Shown here piece after piece: positions 55,581 through 64,000 of a stretch of 64,000 bases of DNA. Positions within the stretch are counted from its first letter, which is position 1; the number at the start of each line of letters is the position of its first letter. A program made the position numbers and the translations under genes. This DNA comes from Orobanche coerulescens. Taxonomy: Eukaryota > Streptophyta > Magnoliopsida > Lamiales > Orobanchaceae. A model generated the notes under the pieces. That model worked only from the letters and a program-made list of their open reading frames with translations, made no database searches and was not told where the DNA came from. Location: positions 51,284,358 to 51,348,357 of the forward strand of contig CM065801.1 in assembly GCA_033398695.1 (NCBI GenBank), read 5' to 3'.

Positions 55581-56334
55581 AAGACATCACATCATTTCAT
55601 TTCAGCTCGTTCATTTCACCTATCCTTCAGCATACTTCGTGCCCATAGTTATCCCAGCCTCCTTAAACACATATAGACCATCTATACTTGCTCATGGAAG
55701 ATTTGATGTCACTTGTGATTAATCATTGAAGTGGAGAAACATCTTGGATTGGCATACAAGCAACCGGGGTTGGATTCTACCTATTGTCTCTGTGTTCTCT
55801 TCATCTTAAGGTATGTTAATACTATCTCCAGCCTTAGATTCGTGTTCTTATGGATAAGATGATCATGCTATCAAGATATTAAGTTCCATTGATGAATTAT
55901 TCGACCAAACATCATGTTTAGAAGTTCGAATGATTATGCTTAAGATATCGTTGTTGAAAACATCATAGTTGGAATCCTATTACGTCAAATGATGAGAGTA
56001 AATTTCTGAGATTGATCATCCATATTGAATAGTATTGCCATATTGAATCGTAGACTTGGACTTGATATCACTTTTGTTAAACGGACTTAAGAAAGAATCA
56101 TCGAAGGTTGTATCATTTTCTTATAAGTTGGATTTGTTAGTTCTTTAAGATGAAGTCTGAACGTAATGAGGATTTTGGAATCAAATGCATCAACCTTAGA
56201 TCACTGAACTTCGCATGAGAATTGTAAATCGAGATTGAATACGGTGTTGTGATGATATATGTATCCTTGATATTCGAAGATGTTTGAATCCGTAAGATCA
56301 TTCATAATTTTATGAACATGATATGTAGAAGAGT

Positions 56335-56634
56335 GACGTACGTTAATCACTGAGGATTTCGTACGCTTCATCATCCATCAGAACAGTCGACTGATCAGTG
56401 AGAGACTGTCGGATGCTTGTTTAGCATACGCTATGCACTGCAGCTTACGTATGCTAATGGGAAAGGTTAACGTACGCTACGTTTGGTACATAACGTATGT
56501 TATGGCATCAGGCGAGTCAGTCGGCTGATCAGAGAGGACTGGCAGTTCATGGTTAGCGTACGCTAGACTTCGTAACTTACGTGCGCTAACTGGTAGGCTT
56601 AACGTATGTTACCTAGGGTACGTAACGTACGTTA
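56335..56634 (+). repeat. Downstream palindrome array of RLG-G
   Basis: About nine copies (GACGTACGTTA, TTAGCATACGCTA, TAACGTATGTTA, TAGCGTACGCTA, TAACGTACGTTA) interspersed with GTCGRCTGATCAG direct repeats at 56386 and 56511. It lies about 760 bp downstream of the TATA box, so probably within the transcript. Confidence 0.85.
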
Positions 56635-57180
56635 AGAAGTTTAGGAAGTATACGTTTTATGAACTTCCGACCATAATTTGGATTGTTAGATGTTCGTACG
56701 ACGTGAGATGAACTCTATATTATTTCTTTTGTTTAAGGTTCGAGCTTGCTATGTGATTGATCGAAGAGGATAACTTCGAGTGTTCCATTTTTTGTGGAAG
56801 TATCATTCTTGTCATCGAATCGAGGCAAGTACTTTAATTAGAATTGTCCGTATTATGTCGGTTATGTTATGATTATATTGTGTACATGTGTTGTGATTAA
56901 TTGTTCACCATGTGTTGATCCGCCGGGAATCATCATGGGAAGTCTATAGCTATGTGCGCTGGATCGTTGGACAGGTAGTTCCACCATATTTTGGTATGAC
57001 GGTATCATCATGGGAATCTATAGTTGTGTGCGCTGGATCGTTGGAATACCATGAGTATGTTGAGACTATTATGATGTGATATGTGTTGTTATTATTTTCT
57101 CGTTGGAGAAACTTGTCATGATTATTGTTGATTAAATCATTATTATATGATTATCGTACTTGTACTAGCATCGTTGCGCT

Positions 57181-57215
57181 AACCCCTTCGGGGGTGAACA
57201 TTTGTGTATGTTCAG
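57181..57215 (+). other. Conserved LTR hairpin block, RLG-G
   Basis: GCTAACCCCTTCGGGGGTGAAC, then TATGTTCAGGATCC; same arrangement as in RLG-1 and RLG-E, about 365 bp from the LTR end. Confidence 0.6.
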
Positions 57216-57599
57216 GATCCAGAAGAGCAGGAAAACAACCACTAGAGCTGCATGACAACGAGGGTGCAGAGTGATGTTCCTGCCGTATTTCCTTGTCTGT
57301 TGTTGTGTTATTTTTAATAAGTACTCGAGTACGACGTCGTTTCTGATGATTGGATTTTGGTGATGTATTAATATTCTTCCTTTGGATATTTGTATTTTCG
57401 GTTTTTTTTGTCCATAACTGTTGTATTTATTCCAGTTAATTTCATATGTTGGTCCTTGTTGTTGTCTTTTCATTTCTTCAGCCTTGTAAATTCTTATGAA
57501 AATAATTTACGGCGCTGTAATATTCCTGAATATATCGGGGGTGTTACATCTGTAGGAGGCACTTATCAAAACTCCAGGAAGATTTATCCCAACAATCAA

Positions 57600-58180
57600 G
57601 ATCCCACATGCTTCGGCCATTGGATCGATCATGTATGCCATGAATTATATTCGACCAGATGTATCATTTGCCCTTAGCATGGCAAATCGATACCAGTCAA
57701 ATCCAGGTGAAAGTTACTGGACAGCAGTGAAAACAATCATAAAGTACTTAAGAGGGACTAATGATGTGTTCCTAATTTATGGAGGTGTGGGAGATGTTGG
57801 GTGTAAATGGTTATGCCGATGTAAGTTTCAGAACAGAGAGACGATTTAAGATTGCAGATAGTGTTGTGTTTTTGTTTAAAATGGAGGTGCTGTGAGTTGG
57901 AAATTTTCCAAGTAAAGCATGCTCATAGATTCTATAACTCAAGTTGAGTACCTGGCAGCATCATAGAGGAGAATATGTGGAGTTTTTTAGGCCGTATAAG
58001 TCTTTACTGCGACAATAATGGTGCTATTGTGCGAGCTAAAAAGAGTCGATGTCTGACTAGAGATCCAAACACATACTCGGTATATGCAAATTAGCAATGG
58101 GAGAAAATATTTTTGATCCACTTACCATGACCCTCTCACAGGGAAAGCATCAAGAGCATGCTAGATCGATAGGCCTAAAA
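57600..58180 (+). pseudogene. pol: Copia RNase H of RLC-H
   Basis: ASAIGSIMYAMNYIRPDVSF and ALSMANRYQSNPGESYWTAV with IIKYLRGTNDVFLIYGG are the RT-RNase H connection of copia elements (open frame 57610-57849). After a frame change near 57790: GYADVSFRTERRFKIADSVV (catalytic Asp), then VSWKFSK and a decayed TQVEYLAAS where the RNase H Glu motif AESEYIAAS stands. Remaining sequence to 58180 (ENIFDPLTMTLSQGKHQEHA, then IGLKVMNEW) matches the usual end of such pol genes. Many stops. Confidence 0.8.
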
Positions 58181-58203
58181 GTCATGAATGAATGGTCCTA
58201 GTG

Positions 58204-58215
58204 CAAGTGGGAGAT
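58204..58215 (+). other. Polypurine tract of RLC-H
   Basis: CAAGTGGGAGAT directly before TGTTGGG, the common copia arrangement. Confidence 0.85.
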
Positions 58216-60042
58216 TGTTGGGAATGGTGCGAGGATATTTGATGTGCCTAGATTTGTAATTGTCACATTTAAGTAAAGTTATTTGATAATATCTATTTCA
58301 CATTGATTATTATAATGTGTGCATGTTTTAATATTATAATAATCGAATAATAGTTATTCACACATAATAAGGTTATTTATATGTGTCCCTTGTCCAATCA
58401 CGTAGGGTGGACACTCAAGTGATTAATATACTAGTATAAGTTTGATTGATAATCATCGGATGATTATGCGCATGGTACGGATCAAACTTATGGGTATTGG
58501 TTGGAGAACACAATACTGGACAGACCCGCATTGATATCACTGCATGGAAATATCATAAGTGAATCTCAATATAACAGTATGTCAATGAATCCTTGCACCT
58601 GAGATTATCACAGAGTCCAACATGATAACTATTATGCGTCAACTGAAACATGGTGATCATAAAGGTTACGATCGGGATTAGTGGGAGTCATGTAGAGGGC
58701 AATGAATAATCAAGATGGGGATTTGTCCCTCTCTTTCGGGAGAGAGATATCTGATGGGGTCCTCAATAAGTATGATTGAAGGAAATGTATGGCCATGCTC
58801 AAATGAAGAGTTGTTTGATTTAATTAGTCTACTTAAGATCGAGAAAGCATTTAAACATAATATGTATGACAGTTCACATGACTTAGTTCAAATATGATAT
58901 TGCGCGATAAAATGATTTAACACGTTAAATGATTTAATGGAGTATAAACTTATATTATTTGGGTAGTCATAATGTCTTGCTAGAGACCGCTTATGATTTA
59001 TCATTTAATAAGGTATTAAATGACTGCCAACATAATATCAGCCTTTTGGGTCACGCATACAATAATTAAAGACAAATAAGAATAATTAATAGATATAACA
59101 TTGGATATTATATTAATTAACGAAATTAAATAATGAGTAATGTATAATATAGGATTTATATAATATATTATTTAATTATATCAACTACGAATAGTAAATA
59201 TAATATTGGATATTATATTTATTAGAAGATTAAATAGTAAGTAATATATATACTCCCTCCGTCCACAATAAATTTGCCTGTTTTGACTTTTATTGGTCAA
59301 AATTTATGAACTTTGACCATAAATTGCTAACAATGTATAAAAAATTATAGTCATATAAATACTTATTTGATTTGTCTTAACGTATATTTTTTAAATATTA
59401 TTTTTGTATAATTTTTGTTCATATATATTTGAAATTATTAATGGTCAAAGGTGTATTTGGGAAGACTCGTCAAAGTCAAAATAGAGACAAATATATTATG
59501 GACAGAGAGAGTATAAGATATTAATGTATTGTATTATTTAATAAGTTGGTGGTTAACTAAGCAAGTACTAGAGTTTTAACTCTAGGGTTTACTTAGTATA
59601 AATAAAGGGTCTTAGACAAGGAGTTGTCATAAGAATTAAGTGAATAAAATCGGCCCTATCCCCTAAAATCAGCCGCCCCCTTTCTTTTGTTGAAGAAATG
59701 TCGTTTCGGTCATCCCCTCTTCTTTCATTAGTTGATCTTGATCAACAGTGCAATTCTTCTACCAAGGAATCAACTATTGTACTGTTTATCAATATTATTC
59801 GTAAGGATCTAGCAACCTGGCTTGTGCAAAATGTTTATGTGTGGATCACCGAAGGAGGAAGGTGATTTTCATCAGCTTGTGGTTCGAATTTAGATCTGTT
59901 CTTCAGATTAAAGTAATTCGACGAGCTCTTTATTAAATCAATTAAATTACTGCATGAAGATCCTCATATTGGGTTCTTTTGATAATTATTCTGCTGTATT
60001 TTTGCTCAAATTCAGTGTATTAGATACACGAAAAACCCAGCA
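58216..60042 (+). repeat. 3' LTR of RLC-H (1827 bp including a MITE)
   Basis: Starts TGTTGGGAATGG; ends probably AAAAACCCAGCA at 60042 because the next bases, GACTGACCCCGTGGGGGC, match gypsy LTR sequence. AT-rich with runs of ATATTATTTAATTA. The exact end is inferred from the host junction. Confidence 0.7.
59253..59511 (+). mobile_element. Stowaway-like MITE (about 259 bp)
   Basis: Terminal inverted repeats CTCCCTCCGTCC and GGACAGAGAGAG (three mismatches), TA target duplication on both sides (59251-59252, 59512-59513), AT-rich non-coding centre with paired TTTTGACTTT and AAAGTCAAAAT subterminal repeats. CTCCCTCCGTCC is the Stowaway (Tc1/mariner) end. Confidence 0.92.
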
Positions 60043-60443
60043 GACTGACCCCGTGGGGGCGGAACATGCTTATATATTTTAGGTATTTGCGAGGAGGGAG
60101 CACAGGGGCGTGACGATGGCGACGAGGCATTTGAGCGGTACTAGTCTCGAATTATTTTGGGGTCCTTGTTGATTGGTCAGTTGTTGCAGTATTTTCCAAC
60201 TTGACAGCTGTTATTTTGTGTATCTGAGTAAGGCTCATGGATGTTGATGTAATTTTTATTTTGGCTATGTAGTCCCATCCTTGTCATTGAAATTCCATAT
60301 AGAAATATTCTGTCGGATATCATAGTAGGGACTGTCATTTTTTTTTGGTCTGTTTGATGTATTTGGTCGTGTTCGCCTGGTGGATCTCTTGGTGTGGGGT
60401 CCACGGTACTGTAATAACCCAATGGAATTTTGGGGGTGTTACA
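60043..60443 (+). repeat. RLG-I: 3' end of a gypsy LTR
   Basis: Begins GACTGACCCCGTGGGGGC (conserved hairpin) and ends TTTTGGGGGTGTTACA at 60443. Resembles the terminal 380 bp of the RLG-1 LTR (hairpin, GGTGACG/GCGAGGAG, ACTAGT, GGTCCACGGTACTGTAAT). Earlier part lies left of RLC-H outside the window. TTGGC at 60444-60448 is the expected target copy. Confidence 0.75.
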
Positions 60444-60701
60444 TTGGCCATACCCGGCTCATATTTGTCTTGGCCATGCCCGGCTGATATACTTGGATGT
60501 CTTCTGATCGTACGAGCTGTGTTGATCTGTAAGAACCTATCTGATCAAGACTTGGTTGATCAATACATAGCTAAATTTTAAAAGGTCTATAGAATATACT
60601 CATTTGGTCTTCTTTACAATATCAAGTACTTAGAACATACATTTGAATTGAACTTTGAATAGAAGGATGACATCATCAAAATCTTAAGTGCTTTCCTAAC
60701 A
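60444..60701 (-). repeat. RLC-K: start of a minus-strand copia LTR
   Basis: Read on the minus strand it starts TGTTAGGAAAGCACTTAAG and continues TTTTGATGATGTCATC, collinear for about 200 bp with the plus-strand LTR start at 63750 (RLC-L). It is truncated at 60444 by RLG-I. Confidence 0.78.
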
Positions 60702-60937
60702 GCCTCAAACCACATTAAACCTTGTCTTTTTACTTGTTGTACTTACTGCTTACCTACTCCCTGTGATTGTATTATATTTACTCTGCAAAACCCTGTAAGC
60801 ATCAAGCTAATAGGAGAACACTTAGTTGTTGTAGTCACAACAACTTACATTACACTTCCGCTACGAATTTTAACTTTGGAAATGGTAAATTCAACTACCG
60901 CCTTCTAAGCTGTCATTTAAGTATATCGTGACCAACA
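60702..60937 (+). repeat. RLC-M: end of a Sirevirus-like LTR
   Basis: CAAACCACATTAAACC, then CTGCAAAACCCTGTAAGCAT, TAGGAGAACACTTAGTTGTT, ACACTTCCGCTACG and GTGACCAACA match the last 250 bp of the RLC-B LTR (52735-52972). No primer site follows, so it is a 3' or solo LTR. Confidence 0.75.
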
Positions 60938-61550
60938 TGGAAAAAGTGCAATAGTCAATAATGTGAGCGGCAAAAATGTAATTACCCGGGATTTTCAAGC
61001 CCTCTGCAGAATGAAGGTATATTTACAAGAACTGAGTTAACACTAAAAAAGATGGAAAAAAAGTAGACCTCAAATAACACATCAATTGAAAGTCTCAAAA
61101 TCAATCCGACAAGACAATTTTCCACCTATAGACAAAATGGGAAGAAAAAAGGGAAATCCGCAAAAAATCACCTCTGATTCTCCAGGCTAAAATGAAGATA
61201 ACAGGACCATCTTGCCAGTGTATCACCACACACCGATGAGCTACCTCAATAAACCTAATTGAATGAACCCAAAATCCCCTAGATTTTTACAAATAAATTG
61301 TTATCCTTAAATACTCTAGTTTTCATTTATAATCACAAATATTTCCAATTAAAATCGAAATTAGAATGTTTACATTTATCTTTATTTCTTGTGAATTACA
61401 GAAAACATTATATGAAGCCCTATTGAGTTTTTCTCGAGAGAAAAGATATTGGTAGAATTTGGAACAACTACTTAGACCTCGTATATATATTTTCGAGCGA
61501 CTAAAAAAATTCCTATTTTATAGGATAAGTTTTGAGCAGTCATAGGCTGA
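60938..61550. other. Unassigned AT-rich DNA
   Basis: No ORF, LTR terminus or known motif recognised. It is the only stretch of more than 500 bp that I could not link to an element. It may be old decayed retroelement sequence or single-copy DNA. Confidence 0.5.
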
Positions 61551-62086
61551 AGAGAGTTCTTTCTTAAATTTGCAAGAATATACTTTTACAAGTTTTTCAG
61601 TAGTTGATCGAGTCCTCTGGATGGCTACTTATAACCTGCAAAATATATCCGTTATATATGTAGCCATTTCCGGGTAGGTGAGATGTGGACTGCTTCTGAT
61701 AGGCGGCTTGCTAAATATTTGAATCAAAGTAATCCATCTTGTCCAGCATTAAATGCTTCAGACATTCTTTTGGCCTTCATTAAATGCTCTACACACCTCA
61801 ATCTTCAGCCATATTAAATATTGTATCAATCATCATTAAATGATCTCAAAATCGTGCATACTTTATGAATATCCAAGTTCCATACTGTTGGATTTCTATT
61901 TTACTTTTCCTAAGTAAAATGCCTACAACAAATATGTTGTAGCCAACTGGGTTATTTTACTGTAGACTCGAGGGATAAATTACGATGTATCCTCATTCCT
62001 GTTGGATGCCGCTGTATGAACCCGCTATAGGATGAATATTATGGTTTTGCTGCACTTCTCAAAATTCAGAGGGAATTCTCCCAACA
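61551..62086 (-). repeat. 3' LTR part of RLC-J
   Basis: Minus-strand start TGTTGGGAGAATTCCC at 62086, after the purine tract. A likely TATA region, TTATAAGTAG, is at about 61630. Homologous in layout to the first 600 bp of the RLC-B LTR (CATTAAATGC, GGTGAGATGT, TTATAA). Confidence 0.78.
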
Positions 62087-62100
62087 ATTTCCCCCTTTTT
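62087..62100 (-). other. Polypurine tract of RLC-J
   Basis: Minus-strand AAAAAGGGGGAAAT, the same as that of RLC-B at 43543-43556. Confidence 0.85.
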
Positions 62101-62600
62101 ATAATGCCAAAATCATAGCAAATTCTAAATCTTTTCTTCGAGTTGAGTATATTTTCTTCACATGATTTAGTCTAGAAATGAACAACTCGCAGGCATGTTC
62201 TAAAATCAAGAATGTTTTATTCTAACTTGCTATTTTTTCGTAACTTGAACTATGATTGGCTCGCAAGAACAATTTTACAGTAAGTTTCTTACAACTTATG
62301 ACTTAGCCTATAAACTGCTCGTAGGTGAGTTCGTACAACATGGTCTATAGCAAGAATCATACTTATAAAATTTTGAATAATTTCAATAACACAATACTGA
62401 GAGTAAATATATTACTATATATAATATTTGAGGGAGAAAATATATGTTCGTGGATAAATTTTAAGAGCTATAATACATTTGATTGAAATGATAAAAACAA
62501 AGTGAAGATAGCAAAAACAAAGTACATGCAATAAAGAAGTACATTAGCTATATGAATCAATGCAAATGGGGTTGTTTTTAGTTTTACCGTCTGTAGGTTT
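62101..62600 (-). other. 3' untranslated region of RLC-J
   Basis: Non-coding; ACTCGCAGGCATGTTC and related GAGCAGTT segments correspond (inverted) to 43310-43460 of RLC-B. No gene seen. Confidence 0.6.
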
Positions 62601-62639
62601 AGGGATCATGTTGTGTTACCTTTCACCAATTAACTAACT

Positions 62640-63313
62640 GTACCTTAGCCCGATCTCTGTAATATTATTTGCCTTCAGGAGCAACATCATATCCTACCAT
62701 TCACCTCCGGATGAGTTGGACGTTATCCTCTTATGTACCTGTTTCTGATAATGATTAATCGTGGTAACTTCCCTTCCCCCAATAACCTAAAGAATTCGTT
62801 GTCTGCTGCCGCCAGCATCTTGCAATGATTTAAGATATGGGAATCTTTAGCCAAGGTACAGAAGTACCTATTTAGGTCTATCTTTTCCACTATCTCAATT
62901 CATCTACTGTAGACATCAATATTTCGGCAAGATTCTTGATAGTCTCTTTCCAAGGGATGTCTAGATATGCAAACTCCATCCTATAGCCCCTTGACCAAGG
63001 CCTGGTCCAGCCATACGGCTAATGGCTTGACCTACTGTTTTGTCTAGGTTCGCCTCCATATGCATTTCCAGTTCTTATCGCCACTTCTTCGTAGCTTTCC
63101 TTGACTCTTCCCTATTTTTGATATTATTCAATTCAAAGACTTTGTCATGGATCTATGCAGGAGGTGGGTCGACTTGGCCTGATTCTCTATCACATCTTTC
63201 ACCACCCTAATGATATCTGCGACTGTTGTGATTTTTTGGTCGTGCTCAGTCAGTCGGACTCTCATGTTTTCAAGTGTGGCTACAGTCATTGCTTGAGCAA
63301 CACCAGACGATAA
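62640..63313 (-). pseudogene. ORF3 C-terminal part in RLC-J
   Basis: From 63313 leftward: AQAMTVATLENMRVRLTEHD and KITTVADIIRVVKDVIENQA, a coiled coil equivalent to 42300-42480 of RLC-B; then stops and frame changes; then YFCTLAKDSHILNHCKM and NEFFRLLGEGKLP (near 62880-62770), homologous to the RLC-B C-terminal block at 42780-42890. This independent copy shows that the C-terminal block of ORF3 is conserved within the family. Degenerate, not expressed as such. Confidence 0.65.
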
Positions 63314-63749
63314 AGAGAGTTCTTTCTTCAGTTTGCCAGAATATAGTTTAACAAATTTTTCAGTAGTTGATCAACTCTTCGGATGCCATTTATAACCTTG
63401 AAAATTTATTCGTTATAAGTACAGCAGTTGTTTGGTAGGTGAGATGTGGACTGCTTCTGATAGGCGGCTTGTTGAATGTTTGAATTAAAGTAATCTATCT
63501 TGTCCAGTATTAGATGCTTCAGAAATTTTTTTGTCCATCATTAAATGCTCGGCAGGTCTCAGTCTTCTGACGCATTAAATGGTGCCTCTATCAGCAATAA
63601 ATGCTCTCAAGATTGTGAATACTTTATGGATTTTAAATTGCTTTCTTGCAATGGTTTGATATCCAAGTTCGGTACTGTTGGATTTTACATTTTACTTTTT
63701 CTAAGTAAAATGCCTACAACAAATATGATATAGCCAACTTGGTTCTTTT
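63314..63749 (-). repeat. 5' LTR fragment of RLC-J
   Basis: Collinear with 61551-62030 (GTAGTTGATCAACTC, GGCGGCTTGTTGAATG, CCTAAGTAAAATGCCTACAAC-like). Its start is cut at 63749 by RLC-L and its downstream part is missing at 63314. Confidence 0.75.
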
Positions 63750-64000
63750 TGTTAGGAATACAATTCTAAGATTTTGATGATGTCATCTCTGTATTCAAAG
63801 ATTATTTCAAATATATGTACTTGGCATTGTAAATAAGAATCAAATGAGTATCTTCTATAGGCATTTAAAATTAGGCTAAGTATTGATCATGTTGATCAGG
63901 TAGAAATTTGGCTAAGTATAGAATGGGCAAATATCAACTGAGCTTGACCAGCTAAAAATATCAGTCGGGTTTTGGTCAACGCAAGATATCAGCTAAGGAT
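63750..64000 (+). repeat. RLC-L: start of a copia-type LTR, runs off the window
   Basis: Starts TGTTAGGAATACAATTC and is collinear with the inverted RLC-K sequence (60701 downwards): TTTTGATGATGTCATC, GTACTTGGCATTGTAAA, AAATGAGTATCTTCTATAG. Two copies in opposite orientation that share the TGTTAGGAA start support a real LTR boundary. Confidence 0.75.

Larger units (their letters stand above)
55026..57548 (+). mobile_element. RLG-G: solo gypsy-type LTR (2523 bp)
   Basis: Starts TGTAATATCCGG, ends GGGGGTGTTACA, flanked by TCTGT at 55021-55025 and 57549-57553. No internal region. Two palindrome clusters, TATAAAT at 55574 and the conserved hairpin at 57181-57195. Distinct in sequence from the RLG-1 and RLG-D LTRs but with the same kind of palindromes. 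Confidence 0.93.
52973..57594 (-). mobile_element. RLC-F: Sirevirus-like Ty1/copia element, gag and 5' LTR
   Basis: On the minus strand: LTR start TGTTGGGATAAATCTTCC at 57594, LTR to about 53863 (interrupted by solo LTR RLG-G), Gag start at 53813, gag to 52973 where RLC-B is inserted. The rest lies left of the window. Same family as RLC-A, RLC-B. It interrupts RNase H of RLC-H. Confidence 0.85.
53863..57594 (-). repeat. 5' LTR of RLC-F, split by RLG-G
   Basis: Pieces 57554-57594 and about 53863-55025 join at one TCTGT target copy to about 1.2 kb. Terminal LTR bases and primer site are missing: the leader runs directly into LTR sequence near 53863, where RLC-A has LTR end TGTTGGCC and the primer site. 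GCGGAAGACTTAGTT is locally duplicated (53878-53911). Confidence 0.8.
57595..60042 (+). mobile_element. RLC-H: Ty1/copia element, 3' end of pol and 3' LTR
   Basis: pol C-terminus, PPT CAAGTGGGAGAT and an LTR starting TGTTGGGAATGGTGCG. A different copia family from RLC-A/B/F. RLC-F interrupts it at 57594; ATCAA at 57595-57599 is the expected target copy. It lies in gypsy LTR sequence that resumes at 60043. Confidence 0.82.
61551..63749 (-). mobile_element. RLC-J: deletion derivative of a Sirevirus-like element
   Basis: Minus strand: LTR part 63749-63314, then directly ORF3 C-terminal sequence, 3' untranslated region, purine tract (62100-62087) and 3' LTR from 62086. gag, pol, the primer site and part of the 5' LTR are missing. 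The two LTR parts are collinear, including TGAGATGTGGACTGCTTCTG at 61680 and 63440. Confidence 0.75.

Noticed and set aside
58216..59252. AT-rich stretch in the RLC-H LTR as a matrix-attachment or replication origin region.
   Set aside because: Nothing beyond AT content supports it.

Overview
This window is intergenic DNA from a large, repeat-rich flowering-plant genome. The whole 64 kb consists of LTR retrotransposons inserted into one another. No convincing host gene, rRNA or tRNA gene is visible. The plant assignment rests on three things: chromodomain Ty3/gypsy polyproteins (Tekay-like chromoviruses), Sirevirus-like Ty1/copia elements with a coiled-coil Gag and a third ORF downstream of pol, and a Stowaway-type MITE. 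Primer sites are complementary to plant initiator tRNA-Met. Species cannot be named from the sequence; a eudicot is likely.

Layout. RLG-1 (gypsy, +, 1-5262, 5' end outside the window) sits in a 3' LTR of RLG-2 (gypsy, -, 5263-11983). RLG-2 sits in the reverse transcriptase of RLC-A (Sirevirus-like copia, -, 11984-16809). RLC-A sits in the pol gene of RLC-B (same family, +, pieces from 16810 to 52972). RLC-B also received three independent gypsy insertions: RLG-C (-, 19624-29656, TSD GCTTG), RLG-D (-, 30345-41056, itself carrying a solo copia LTR at 32723-34768, TSD CATAT) and RLG-E (+, 44417-52594, TSD TGAAC). RLC-B lies in the gag of RLC-F (-, 52973-57594), whose LTR holds the solo gypsy LTR RLG-G (55026-57548, TSD TCTGT). 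RLC-F lies in RLC-H (copia, +, 57595-60042, with a MITE in its LTR), RLC-H in a gypsy LTR (RLG-I, to 60443), that in a minus-strand copia LTR (RLC-K, to 60701), and that in the end of a Sirevirus-like LTR (RLC-M, to 60937). This makes a nest about nine insertions deep. From 60938 to the end are unassigned DNA, a deletion derivative of the Sirevirus-like family (RLC-J) and the start of another LTR (RLC-L).

Coding content is gag-protease-integrase-RT-RNase H-chromodomain in fragments, almost all broken by stops, frameshifts, deletions or later insertions. RLG-1 pol is the best preserved (a single frameshift). RLG-2 and RLG-E belong to one family whose internal region keeps only a nucleocapsid zinc-knuckle remnant and no pol, so it was probably mobilised in trans.

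The most unusual signal is regulatory. LTRs of at least four gypsy families carry dense arrays of short GC-rich palindromes directly upstream of the likely TATA box: TAGCGYRCGCTA-type in RLG-1, RLG-D and RLG-G, and TGTGCCGCGGCACA-type in RLG-2/RLG-E. Several of these LTRs also share a short CCCC-loop-GGGG hairpin followed by CAGGT about 360 to 500 nt before the LTR end. Other points of interest are a third Sirevirus ORF with its own TATA-like box, a primer-site copy attached outside the 3' LTR of RLG-D, and a 101-bp A-tailed retroposon in one LTR of RLG-C. Boundaries and homologies were read by eye; identities, ages and lineage placements were not computed.
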